Below are positions 22,024 through 30,509 of a stretch of 64,000 bases of DNA, one piece after another. The notes beneath the pieces are model-generated. The model saw only the letters and a list, made by a program, of their open reading frames with translations, made no database searches and was not told the DNA's origin. The translations under genes were made by a program, and so were the position numbers. Location: assembly GCA_030522415.1 (NCBI GenBank), contig CM060114.1:23541304-23605303 (forward strand), given 5' to 3'. Each line of letters begins with the position of its first letter. Within the stretch, counting starts at the first letter, position 1. The stretch is from Channallabes apus. Taxonomy: Eukaryota > Chordata > Actinopteri > Siluriformes > Clariidae.

Positions 22024-22205
22024 TACTAGACATAGACCTTACTGTGACATAGGTCTTGTCTGTGACATAAACTGTGACATGCTACTAGACATAGAGCTTA
22101 CTGTGACATAGGTCTTGTCTGTGATGTAAGCTGTGATGTGCTATTGGACGTTACTGTGAACACACTGTGACATAAGCTTCCTCTGTGACACAAGCTTCCC
22201 CTGTG
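22024..22205 (+). repeat. leader array 2: TGTGACATA units
   Basis: Three units starting at 22024, 22083 and 22142 (period 59). The first two are nearly identical (ACTAGACATAGA.CTTACTGTG) and the third is degraded. The motif CTGTGACA occurs at least seven times in 180 bases. Confidence 0.8.
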
Positions 22206-22302
22206 ACACGAAAGTGGTACGGGTGCTGAATGTGCCAGCATAGTAGTATTATTAAATAATAATTTATTTAGATTAGTTATTGAAGCTTAAGTTTAAGTAA
22301 GA

Positions 22303-22310
22303 TATAAAAG
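22303..22310 (+). promoter_or_regulatory. possible internal promoter TATA box
   Basis: TATAAAAG in GATATAAAAGGTACCC, about 136 bases before the first pre-gag ATG and directly after the tandem arrays. Internal promoters are known in spumaviruses; whether this one works is untested. Confidence 0.35.
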
Positions 22311-22438
22311 GTACCCTTTATGTTTTTGTGTAGTCGACGACACAATACTATTAACAGTAAACATAGTGCATAAAATAATAAATGCACCTAGGTTGAATAT
22401 AAAATAAAATATTAAATATAACAAATAGAGGAGATCAG

Positions 22439-22690
22439 ATGATAAGTGGAGCTAGAGTAATTAACTGGGACGAGCAGATAAGTGAAGAAGGAGTTTTAAC
22501 TAAGTGTGAACGGGAGTTTAGAATTTCAGAGTCAGATCAGAGTGAAACAAATAAATGGTTGTTGAATAATCCAGGAAAGGATCTACTTTTAGTGAAAGAG
22601 TGTGATAAGGGAGAGTGGACACTTAGGCTTTCGTTAATACCTGACACGCACACTTTAATTCTTACATCATATTTTAGAATGAAGATATGA
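22439..22690 (+). CDS. ERV pre-gag ORF 1 (83 aa, unknown)
   Basis: Starts at ATG 22439 and ends with the TGA of an ATGA overlap with the next ORF. The product is acidic in its first half (NWDEQISEEGVLTKCE) with a Trp-rich middle (ETNKWLLNNPGKDLLLV). It has no signal peptide, membrane segment or known motif that I recognise. It lies where epsilonretroviruses carry an accessory ORF ahead of gag, but I see no sequence resemblance to any of those. It is intact despite damage elsewhere in the provirus. Confidence 0.5.
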   Translation: MISGARVINWDEQISEEGVLTKCEREFRISESDQSETNKWLLNNPGKDLLLVKECDKGEWTLRLSLIPDTHTLILTSYFRMKI

Positions 22691-23037
22691 GTTATTTCCT
22701 TGGGTTAGTTCCTAAAGAGATTCGTTTAAAAGTAATAAATAGCACATTTGAATTCGGAGGATTAGGTGGACCTCCACGTTTAACTCCGCTCATTTCGCTA
22801 CTGCAAACATACGCAGATTTTGATATATTATATTTAGAAGAAGACGCAGAAGGCCGAAAAGCAAAAAGATACAGATTATCAGGAACACAGACAGGTCCGG
22901 TAGTGCTGAGTCGTATGTGGATGGTTGATAACAATAGCGAATTCACGGTAATACCTTTTGGACCAGACGGGAGAATAATTTTTCAGACCCTTGACAAAAT
23001 CGTTACGCCTCTGATACTGACACCAGTGGAAAATTAA
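22687..23037 (+). CDS. ERV pre-gag ORF 2 (116 aa, unknown)
   Basis: The start ATG (22687-22689) overlaps the stop of ORF 1 (ATGA). Its own stop TAA (23035-23037) shares a base with the next ATG (TAATG). The protein looks globular and mixed alpha/beta, with FGGLGGPPRLTPLISLLQTY, a charged loop EEDAEGRKAKRYR and alternating hydrophobic strands towards the end (VIPFGPDGRIIFQTL). No known domain recognised. The stop-start overlaps suggest translation by termination-reinitiation from one mRNA. Confidence 0.55.
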   Translation: MSYFLGLVPKEIRLKVINSTFEFGGLGGPPRLTPLISLLQTYADFDILYLEEDAEGRKAKRYRLSGTQTGPVVLSRMWMVDNNSEFTVIPFGPDGRIIFQTLDKIVTPLILTPVEN

Positions 23038-23528
23038 TGTTTAAAAAATATAAAGAGAAAAGACAGTTGTTGAAAATTGGCAGTGGTCACAAAGTACACA
23101 GCAAAAGAACCTTAGTTAAAAAGAGAGAGAAAAAACACAAGAATTTACATTATAAGTTAGGACAGAAGTGTGTGATGGGAAAGTTATTCTGCCGTAAAGG
23201 TGCGTGGCCAAAGCCAGCGACACCTGTAGACGCAATTATTGCCAAACATAAAGAAGATGAAAAGTACATCAGAAAGTGTATGATAAAATGGCATGACAGG
23301 ACATCAGGAGATTTGCAATGGCCTAAAGAAGGAACCTTTAATGAAGAATGTTGTAAGGAAGTAAAAGAAATGCACAGACACACCACTAAGGAAAAGGGTA
23401 GCAAGGGAAGAGTCAAATTAGGACAAAAATTAGAAATAGTACAATGGTTTGAAAATGAAGGAAAGGAACAGGAGAGACAGAAACAAGTTGAAGAAGGAAA
23501 AAAAGGATCAGAAGTCAGAAAAAAGTGA
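23037..23528 (+). CDS. ERV gag N-terminal (matrix-like) ORF
   Basis: A 163-codon frame from ATG 23037. It begins strongly basic (MFKKYKEKRQLLK, KREKKHKN). A block containing IKWHDRTSGDLQWPKEGTFN follows, whose W..P..GTF pattern recalls the matrix domain of gamma-type retroviruses. There is no Gly-2 for myristoylation. The frame ends at 23528 in A-rich sequence while the rest of gag is open in the next frame from before 23455, so a one-base frameshift in the 23450-23528 overlap probably separates matrix from the rest. It could also be a third separate small ORF. Confidence 0.55.
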   Translation: MFKKYKEKRQLLKIGSGHKVHSKRTLVKKREKKHKNLHYKLGQKCVMGKLFCRKGAWPKPATPVDAIIAKHKEDEKYIRKCMIKWHDRTSGDLQWPKEGTFNEECCKEVKEMHRHTTKEKGSKGRVKLGQKLEIVQWFENEGKEQERQKQVEEGKKGSEVRKK

Positions 23529-25773
23529 AGACAGGAAAGAAAAAGTTCAGAAAGCAAGGAAAGAACAAGCAAACACAGAATTAGAGAGACCACCACCATA
23601 CACTGAGGAACACATGCAACAGAGGGATGGGGGAATGTACCCACAACTGAAGCTGCAGGAACAAGACAAGGGAGCATGGGGATTTGAAGGACGTGTGACG
23701 GGACAAATTAAAGTGACGTCATGTGACTCTGAGTGGATGGATGGACAACTTGAAGAAACAGAACAAGAATCAATGACTCACAGACAAAGTGATGGCGACG
23801 AAAGGGAATGGAACAGAGAAAGAAAAATAGAATCACATGAATCAAGAGAAACCAAAGAACTGCAAGGTAGAGGAAGAAAAATGAAAAGACTGAAAGAACA
23901 AAATGTGAAATTCCTGTCAGAAATACAGGGACTCAGAAATGAACAACAAGTCACGTCCAAAAGAAGGATGATGGAACACAACAAAAGGAAGCAGTCCCGG
24001 GAGAGATGGGAAGGAAAGAACATGCAAAGAGGAAACAGCATAAAGTCATATCCTGAACAATCATACACATCCCTTCATGAGTCTGACAGAGATGAAGCAG
24101 AAACTGAAGAAGAGGTAATCGAGATAGATCGACAAGAACCAGTAAAAAGAAAAGTTAAAGGGCACCTGATCATTGAATCTGAAAAAGAAGCAAGAAAGAG
24201 AACAGAAAGAAAAGAACAGACAAGCACACCACAACGCAATGATCAATACAGAAGTAAACATCAATGGGAAGATGCCAGTACACAGGAAGATGATGATGAC
24301 AGTGAGGCCCTTGATGAAGCAATCAGTCAAATAGAAAATCGAATTGACAGATGCATAAAAAACTCACGAAAGAAAACGAAAAAAGCTGCAACAGAGTCGT
24401 TTGCATCAGAGATGCCATCAAGCTGGAAGGTCCTCTCGTCCTGGCCTGATGAAGGAGGAAATAAAAAATACACCAGTTTTGATGAACAACACATGCGGCA
24501 TGATGAAGAAGAAAATGAAAGATACACTAGTTTTAATGAACACATGCCAGACCTAGAAGACCACAATGAAGGCAGACAATTCCCACTTGTTGTTAAAGGA
24601 AGTAGGTACCAATATGTGCCATGGTCATTCATGGATATGACAGGCCTGGCCAATCAACTACCAGACTTGTCCAATGGAGCACAAAGATGGATAACACAGT
24701 TTGAAGAAAAAACTACTGGACACCTCCTAGCACTGGGAGATGTAAAAGCTATTCTAGCACAAACAATTGGGAAAGTGAAGACCACAGAAATACTGGATGA
24801 AGCTAACCTGTATACATTAACAGGACAGAACAGAGGAGATACCCTAGCATTTGGGCCTCTCAGAAACAGGATATGGGATGCTTTGCGAAAAGCCTACCCC
24901 ACCAAAATGGATCCGGGAAAACTGGAATCAGTAGCAATGAAAGAAGATGACAATGTTGTAAAATTCATTAATGACTTGCAGACAAAATGGAGAGAGGAAA
25001 CTGGAGGCTCCTGGGACCAAACAGATACCAGTAAGAGCCTGTTCCGAATGATGCTGAAAAAGTGCATGCCTCAGGAAGTCCAAACAGCCCTGGAAGGGGT
25101 AGTGGGACTGAACACATTGCCATGGGAAACATTTCAAGCACACATTGTACACTATGTGGACCAACATCGAAAGAAGAAGAGGGAAGCTAAAGAGACTGCT
25201 GAGTCAATCGCAACTCAGTTACACAAAATACAACTGGGGGAATTGACAGCTGCAAAGAAAAAGGAAAAAGGGAAAGGTCAAGTCCAAGCAGCAGTAATGG
25301 TGCCTGAAAATCCGATAACACCTCCTGCTGGACCAGTGCAGCAAATACCACAACCAGCAGCAGCCAATGCCCCTCCAACGTATGTGCACCCTGGAAACCA
25401 ACAAGGACAAAATCCACCCATGAGGTGGCAAGGACAGGGCCCCAGGCCTTATGGAGGCAGGGGACAAAGGGGACCATATCAACAGCAACCAAGAAGACAA
25501 CAATTCAGAATGAATGCCCCAGGGCAAATGGGCCTGAATACTCAAGACATACAGTGTTGGCAGTGTGGAGGAGCAGGACACATTAGAAGAAATTGTCCAC
25601 AAATGTCATGGGCCCAAAATGGACCCCAACCTCAGGGGCCATATGGAGCAGCACAAGCACCTCGAGGGAATATGGGACCTCCTGGCCCCAGACAACCTCC
25701 TGGACCATGGATACAAGGACAGCCCCAAAATCAGTGGGCAGGTCCCTGGATGGGACCACAGAATTGGAATTGA
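23455..25773 (+). CDS. gag: ERV gag (p12-like, capsid, nucleocapsid)
   Basis: Open for about 770 codons; the first ATG in frame is 23455. A long Glu/Lys/Arg-rich region carries a PPPY late-domain motif (23590-23601). Capsid-like sequence starts near 24570 (QFPLVVKG ... YVPWSFMDM) and runs through KFINDLQTKWREETGGSWDQ to about 25200. A basic Lys/Glu helix is followed by a Pro/Gln/Gly-rich linker. One CCHC zinc knuckle, CWQCGGAGHIRRNC, lies at 25555-25596. The frame ends in TGA at 25771-25773 with pro in the same frame behind it. Gag forms the virus particle; this copy lacks only the matrix part in frame. Confidence 0.85.
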   Translation: MKERNRRDRNKLKKEKKDQKSEKSEDRKEKVQKARKEQANTELERPPPYTEEHMQQRDGGMYPQLKLQEQDKGAWGFEGRVTGQIKVTSCDSEWMDGQLEETEQESMTHRQSDGDEREWNRERKIESHESRETKELQGRGRKMKRLKEQNVKFLSEIQGLRNEQQVTSKRRMMEHNKRKQSRERWEGKNMQRGNSIKSYPEQSYTSLHESDRDEAETEEEVIEIDRQEPVKRKVKGHLIIESEKEARKRTERKEQTSTPQRNDQYRSKHQWEDASTQEDDDDSEALDEAISQIENRIDRCIKNSRKKTKKAATESFASEMPSSWKVLSSWPDEGGNKKYTSFDEQHMRHDEEENERYTSFNEHMPDLEDHNEGRQFPLVVKGSRYQYVPWSFMDMTGLANQLPDLSNGAQRWITQFEEKTTGHLLALGDVKAILAQTIGKVKTTEILDEANLYTLTGQNRGDTLAFGPLRNRIWDALRKAYPTKMDPGKLESVAMKEDDNVVKFINDLQTKWREETGGSWDQTDTSKSLFRMMLKKCMPQEVQTALEGVVGLNTLPWETFQAHIVHYVDQHRKKKREAKETAESIATQLHKIQLGELTAAKKKEKGKGQVQAAVMVPENPITPPAGPVQQIPQPAAANAPPTYVHPGNQQGQNPPMRWQGQGPRPYGGRGQRGPYQQQPRRQQFRMNAPGQMGLNTQDIQCWQCGGAGHIRRNCPQMSWAQNGPQPQGPYGAAQAPRGNMGPPGPRQPPGPWIQGQPQNQWAGPWMGPQNWN

Positions 25774-26703
25774 CGAGGCCCAGAGGAGCCAGAGGGGGAG
25801 CAGATGCAGTACGTTTCAACACTGCATCCACAACAAGAACCAACTGTAATGGTGTCTATAAATAATTCACAACCAATTCCATTTATGATTGACACAGGTG
25901 CTACATACTCATGTATAGGACGTGAAGGCTCACAGCTCCCTCTCTCAAGCAATACGATAAAAACCACAGGCTTCTCGGGACATTCACAGATATTGCATTT
26001 AACAGAGCCCCAAATAATAGCATTAGAAGACACCACTATAACAGCACCTTTACTATTCTCACCTATTACTCCAGTCAATTTGCTGGGAAGAGATTTGTTG
26101 TGCAAACTTAAAGCAAAAATTCAATGTAATACTAAAGGACTGTATGTAAAAATGGGACAATTCTTACAGATTACTAGAAAGCCTGACAACAAACAAGATA
26201 CAGTATACTGGTTATTGTGTTCTGGCAAAGGAGCCCAACAAGTACAGAGTCTATTTGAAGAATGGATTATGCAACGACGAACAGATTGCAAAAGAGTAAC
26301 CTTACCACTACACTGTACTATGTACTATGACCAAGGAAGTCAAGATGAAGAATATGCACAATTGTGGTCAGATGTGATTGAAAACACAGTCACTGATGTA
26401 GCACTAGGAGATATAATTGTAGGTGCTCCAGGAGCAGCCGTCACTGTGCACCTGACTGAACGAATGGAACTTTGGCATCAAGTACCTAACACAGCACCTC
26501 ACATTTCCTTATTAGTGGGGGAAAATGCACAAACCAAAGAATTAGGACTGATGGTCAAACAAGCAGCTGAAGTAACTGATTGGGAACAAACCTCTGACCC
26601 TTCTGTACATATTTCACATGATCAGAGATTTTTGAAAATAACATTTTCAGGAACAGATAGAATGAGGGCGACACACACAGAGATATGCCAGTTAAGATGT
26701 TAG
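25774..26703 (+). CDS. pro: ERV protease plus 2H-like domain (start of pol)
   Basis: In the same frame as gag after a single UGA, so expression would need stop readthrough; the first ATG is 25804. The aspartic protease active site is IDTGATYSCI (Asp codon 25891-25893), and the C-terminal protease landmark is NLLGRDLL (near 26081-26104). About 190 further residues precede RT. They contain LPLHCTMYY (His codon 26311) and APHISLLVG (His codon 26500), two H-x-T/S motifs in strand-like settings 63 residues apart, the layout of 2H phosphoesterases. The frame stops at 26701 where RT begins in another frame. Confidence 0.75.
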   Translation, partial: RGPEEPEGEQMQYVSTLHPQQEPTVMVSINNSQPIPFMIDTGATYSCIGREGSQLPLSSNTIKTTGFSGHSQILHLTEPQIIALEDTTITAPLLFSPITPVNLLGRDLLCKLKAKIQCNTKGLYVKMGQFLQITRKPDNKQDTVYWLLCSGKGAQQVQSLFEEWIMQRRTDCKRVTLPLHCTMYYDQGSQDEEYAQLWSDVIENTVTDVALGDIIVGAPGAAVTVHLTERMELWHQVPNTAPHISLLVGENAQTKELGLMVKQAAEVTDWEQTSDPSVHISHDQRFLKITFSGTDRMRATHTEICQLRC

Positions 26704-27401
26704 GGCAGATAGATGAAAAAGAATTAGCATTAGAGGAAGAAATACTTAAAATAATCCCAGAGAAACTATGGACAAGACACTCCATAGATGTAGGATTAGT
26801 TAAGTCTGGAGGACAAGCCTTAGTAAAAATAAGACCAAATGCAAAATTGCCATATCAAAGACAATATCCCCTGACACCCCAAGCTATAGCAGGAATTAAA
26901 CCTACTATAGATGGGCTTTTAGAAGCTGGAGTACTAATACCCACTAAGAGTCCTTGTAATACTCCTATATTTCCTGTCAGGAAGCCCAACTCAGATAAAT
27001 GGAGACTCGTGAACGATTTATGAGCCATAAACCAAATTGTAGAAGCAGAATTGCCTATAGTGCCTGATCCACACACCCTACTGTCTAATATACTATGGTA
27101 CACTGTCATAGATTTATGTTCAGCATTTTTTAGTATTCCACTACATCCAGAATCACAACACTTGTTTGCTTTTACATACGAGGGACAGCAGCTGTCTTAC
27201 AGTCACTTACCGCAGGGATACTGCGAAAGTCCATCAATATTTAACTGAGTACTAACTCAAGACCTAGCCTCAATAAATATTAAGAGTACTTTGATCCAGT
27301 ACTGTGATGATTTGCTGATTTGTAGTCCAACTAGAGAACAATGTGAAGCAGATTCGTTAAGAGTTTTGACAGTACTAGCTGAAAATGGACAAAGTTTGTA
27401 G
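26685..27401 (+). pseudogene. pol: ERV reverse transcriptase, fingers/palm (broken)
   Basis: RT continues from pro in a different frame (overlap 26685-26703), either a frameshift lesion or a frameshift site. Landmarks are GLLEAGVLIPTKSPCNTPIF, VRKPNSDKWRLVNDL, the catalytic-Asp block VIDLCSAFFSIPL, LPQGYCESPSIFN and the active site YCDD (27300-27311). Two in-frame stops are visible: TGA at 27021-27023 directly after VNDL and TGA at 27246-27248 after SIFN. Both sit where a CGA codon one change away would keep the frame. The frame ends at TAG 27399 and the rest of RT is in the frame opening at 27385. Confidence 0.85.
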
Positions 27402-29211
27402 AGAAAAGTTACAATTCTGTAGACAAGAAGTAGAATATCTAGGCAGAGTATTGAAAGTAACATCTAAGCACATATCTCCAGAACATATAGAAGCAATAGC
27501 AAAAGCCCCTAAACCACGAACTGTAAAAGAGATTCTATCCTTTCTAGGCATGGTAGGATTTAGCAGAGACTGGATATGTGACTTTGCATTAAAAACAGCA
27601 CCCTTAAGAGCATTAATCAAAGCAGCTGGACAGACCAAAAATAGTGCAGTGTTAGAATGGACACCTGAAGCACTAGAAGCTTTTGAACAGCTAAAAAGAG
27701 AACTCTGTACAGCCCCAGCACTTGCTAGTCCAGAGTACAACAAACCATTCCACCTGTATGTCTCAGAGCGAGGCGGATTTGCCACAGGGGTTCTGACCCA
27801 ACAACAAGGTCCTAGCAAACAATCAATTGCATATTATAGTACAGCGCTTGATAATATTGAAAAAGGCATGCCTCCCTGTTACCGAGGGGTGGCAGCCGCA
27901 GCATTTGCTTATGAGGAAGCAACCTCAATTACTATGGGACATCCAGTAACGCTGTACACCACCCACGCATTACACGCACTCCTCACCAGTCCATCATTTG
28001 TAATTACAAATGCTAGAAGAACAGGATATGATGTAATACTCTCTGCACCTGAATTAACCACACGCAGGTGTCAGACAGTAAATCCAGCAGATCGTATAAT
28101 GACCCCAGCAGAGGGAGATCCCCATGATTGTCATCTAGTGTCAGCAGAATATCTAAAAACACGCCAAGATTTAGAGAACCAACCTCTGTCACATCCAGAT
28201 TGTATATTCTTTGTAGATGGGTCATGTTTTAGAGATGGGGACAGTAATAAACCAGGCTATGCCATAGTAACATCCACTTTAGATGGAGAAATATTTAAAA
28301 TTGCACAAGCAGAACATGTGCCACAACCATGTTCTGCCCAGTTAGCTGAATTAGTCGCTTTGACAGGCGCCTGTAAACTAGCAGAAGGGAAAGCATGTAC
28401 AATATACACCGATTCAGCTTATGCATATGGAATATGCCATTTGTATGGCCCCATATGGGCACAAAGAGGTTACAAAAGAGCTGATGGAACACCAGTAGTA
28501 CATGGAGAAGCAATATCAGAACTGTTAGATTCAATCAAATTACCATCAAGACTAGCCATAGTTAAATGTGCAGCACATAAAAAAGATGGCACTTTTGTTA
28601 GTAACGGAAATGAAGCAGCAGATGAAGCAGCAAAGAAAGCAGCAGTAAATCAGATAAACATGATGCCAGAAACCGCAGCACAACTAGAACCTAATCCGCA
28701 GGGAGATAATGAACCAAGTTCACCAGAATCGAGCACTGGTCCTTATGAAGAACCAGGTGCAAGTCCAGAGCCAGAAGAAAGATTCCTTATACCTGAAGTC
28801 TATGCTCCTCCCACACCAGATTTAACCTCATTAGCAGACATGCAAGCAGTAGCATCAGGAGAAGAGATTCGTAAATGGATCAAAAGAGGAGCAACAAAAA
28901 ATAATGATACTAATGTATGGCGAAGTGCAGATGGACGTTTTGTAGCACCACAAAATTTCCTTTTAACCCTGATAAAACAAGTTCATGGGAATGATCACGT
29001 AGCAAAAGGGGAAGTGATCAAAAGAATCCAAAAGGAATGGTGGTCGCCTTATTTAGGTCCAATGGTTCACCGAACATTATCACAGTTTCGCGACATCTGT
29101 GCTAGATTTAACATTAGAAAGCACTTCACATCACCGATAGGACACATCCCAGAGCCAGATGGGCCATTCAGGCATATAATGTTTGATTATGTAGACAACC
29201 TAGGAACCTAG
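27385..29211 (+). pseudogene. pol: ERV RT connection, RNase H and integrase N-terminus
   Basis: A 608-codon open stretch. It begins at the RT thumb/connection (VEYLGRVLKV, KEILSFLGMVGFSRDWI). RNase H follows, with acidic residues in FVDGSCF (Asp 28216), LAELVAL, YTDSAYA and NEAADEAAKKAA, all present. After a Pro/Glu-rich linker comes the integrase zinc domain: HGNDH supplies the two His, but only one of the two Cys is present (FRDICARF, an Arg in the first Cys position). The first catalytic Asp region MFDYVDN is reached just before the stop at 29209. A frameshift then follows, because the integrase core resumes in another frame. Confidence 0.85.
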
Positions 29212-29214
29212 GAT

Positions 29215-30352
29215 ACAAGGAAAACGATACATCTTAGTGGTCGAAGATAGGTTTAGCGGATGGGTAGAAGCTGTAGCAACAGCTAGGGAAGATGCGACGG
29301 CAGTAGCAAAATTCTTGTGTAGAGAAGTGATACCAAGATTTGGAATTCCAGACACAATTAGTTCAGAAAATGGAAAACACTTCACAAATAAGATAACTCA
29401 GTGGTTGAACATCAAGCACAGGTTTGGATGTGTGTATCATCTCCAATCTCAGGGGATGGTAGAGAGAGCAAATGGAGTTTTAAAAATGAAATTGGCTAAA
29501 ATATGCGCAGATACAAATATGGATTGGTTTCAAGCCTTGCCGTTAGCCTTAATGGGCATGAGATCGCAAACTAACCGCAACACGCATCTAACCCCGCATG
29601 AAATGCTTACTGGCAGACCTATGCTTACTTCTTTTACCCCCGGGCCATATAAAGGCCCCACCCTTGAACAACTGCAAAGTTAACTTGATCATTATGTGAA
29701 ACACTTATCTGAAATACACAAAGTTATTTTCCAACAGGTTAAGGGAGCTAAAATACATGACAACACCAGACAGAGAGCAGCTGATCAAGCTGAGGACGCT
29801 GAGACAGAGGACATAGACGAAAGAACTGTACTGCCTGGTGATTGGGTGTTTATCCGAATGTTCAAAAGAAGGTGGAACCAAGCTAGAAGGGAAGGACCAT
29901 ACAAGGTGGTGTTGGCAACTCCAACTGCAGTAAAAGTTCAAGGTAAAGACGTATGGTACCATTTAAATCATTGCTGCAAGGCACCAAATCCGGACCAGGT
30001 AAGAGACAGGTTTCCACAGGAGGACACCGAGTCTCCAAGAACAGGACCCTCGGGTCTGCAATCAGATCCTCAGAGAGACGACGAAAGACCCAGACAACAA
30101 GCACCAGATCCATATGAACGCACTGAAGGTTTGCCGTGGATAGAACAGGAAGAAGAACAAGGCTACTGGCCAGAGTGGCCTCAAGAAGATATACAAGACT
30201 GGGAAGCTGAACTTGAAGAAGAAGAAGAAGCAGAACAAGCAGGACCATCTCATAGAACAAGAGCCCAAGTTAGACAGCGAGAAGACAAACATACTAAAAT
30301 AGAAACAGCACGGAGACAGTTAGAAGCTGATACTGGCTCAGATACTGATTAA
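29215..30352 (+). pseudogene. pol: ERV integrase core and C-terminal domain
   Basis: Resumes the integrase core in a new frame. [17 protein letters not shown] is followed by SSENG, where the second catalytic Asp is replaced by Glu (codon 29366), and GMVERANG with the catalytic Glu (29462). Only 31 residues separate the last two acidic residues instead of the canonical 35. A TAA at 29681-29683 interrupts the frame; it then continues in the same frame to 30352. The C-terminal GPY/F domain is clear (RREGPYKVVLATPTAVKV), followed by a long acidic, Gln/Glu-rich tail. The enzyme is inactive on several counts. Confidence 0.85.
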
Positions 30353-30509
30353 ATTATTTAAGCCAACCACAGTAGAAAGAACATACCCAACAAAAACACC
30401 CCAAGAAATATATTGTGTAGATTATTTGGCCATAATCCCACGTGTCACCGTTGTGATCCTGATAGAGAAACCATCCTCTTATTACCGCCTAAAAAACAGA
30501 AGGAAATCT

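Larger units (their letters stand above)
21342..22438 (+). other. ERV leader, part 2, with tandem arrays
   Basis: Continues the retroviral leader after the H1 insertion. It holds two tandem arrays of period 59 bp (21654-21750 and 22024-22205), a TATAAAAG box at 22303 and a possible splice acceptor near 22334. There is no long open frame before 22439. Confidence 0.6.

Noticed and set aside
22687..23037. Pre-gag ORF 2 as a frame-broken part of the matrix domain
   Set aside because: Its sequence shows no matrix-like pattern and the exact ATGA/TAATG overlaps fit separate ORFs better, though this is not excluded.
23150..24653. Long minus-strand frames opposite gag (for example 23150-23677, 24327-24653)
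   Set aside because: They are Ser/Phe/Leu-rich mirror translations of the purine-rich, Glu/Lys-rich gag strand and have no motif or start context.
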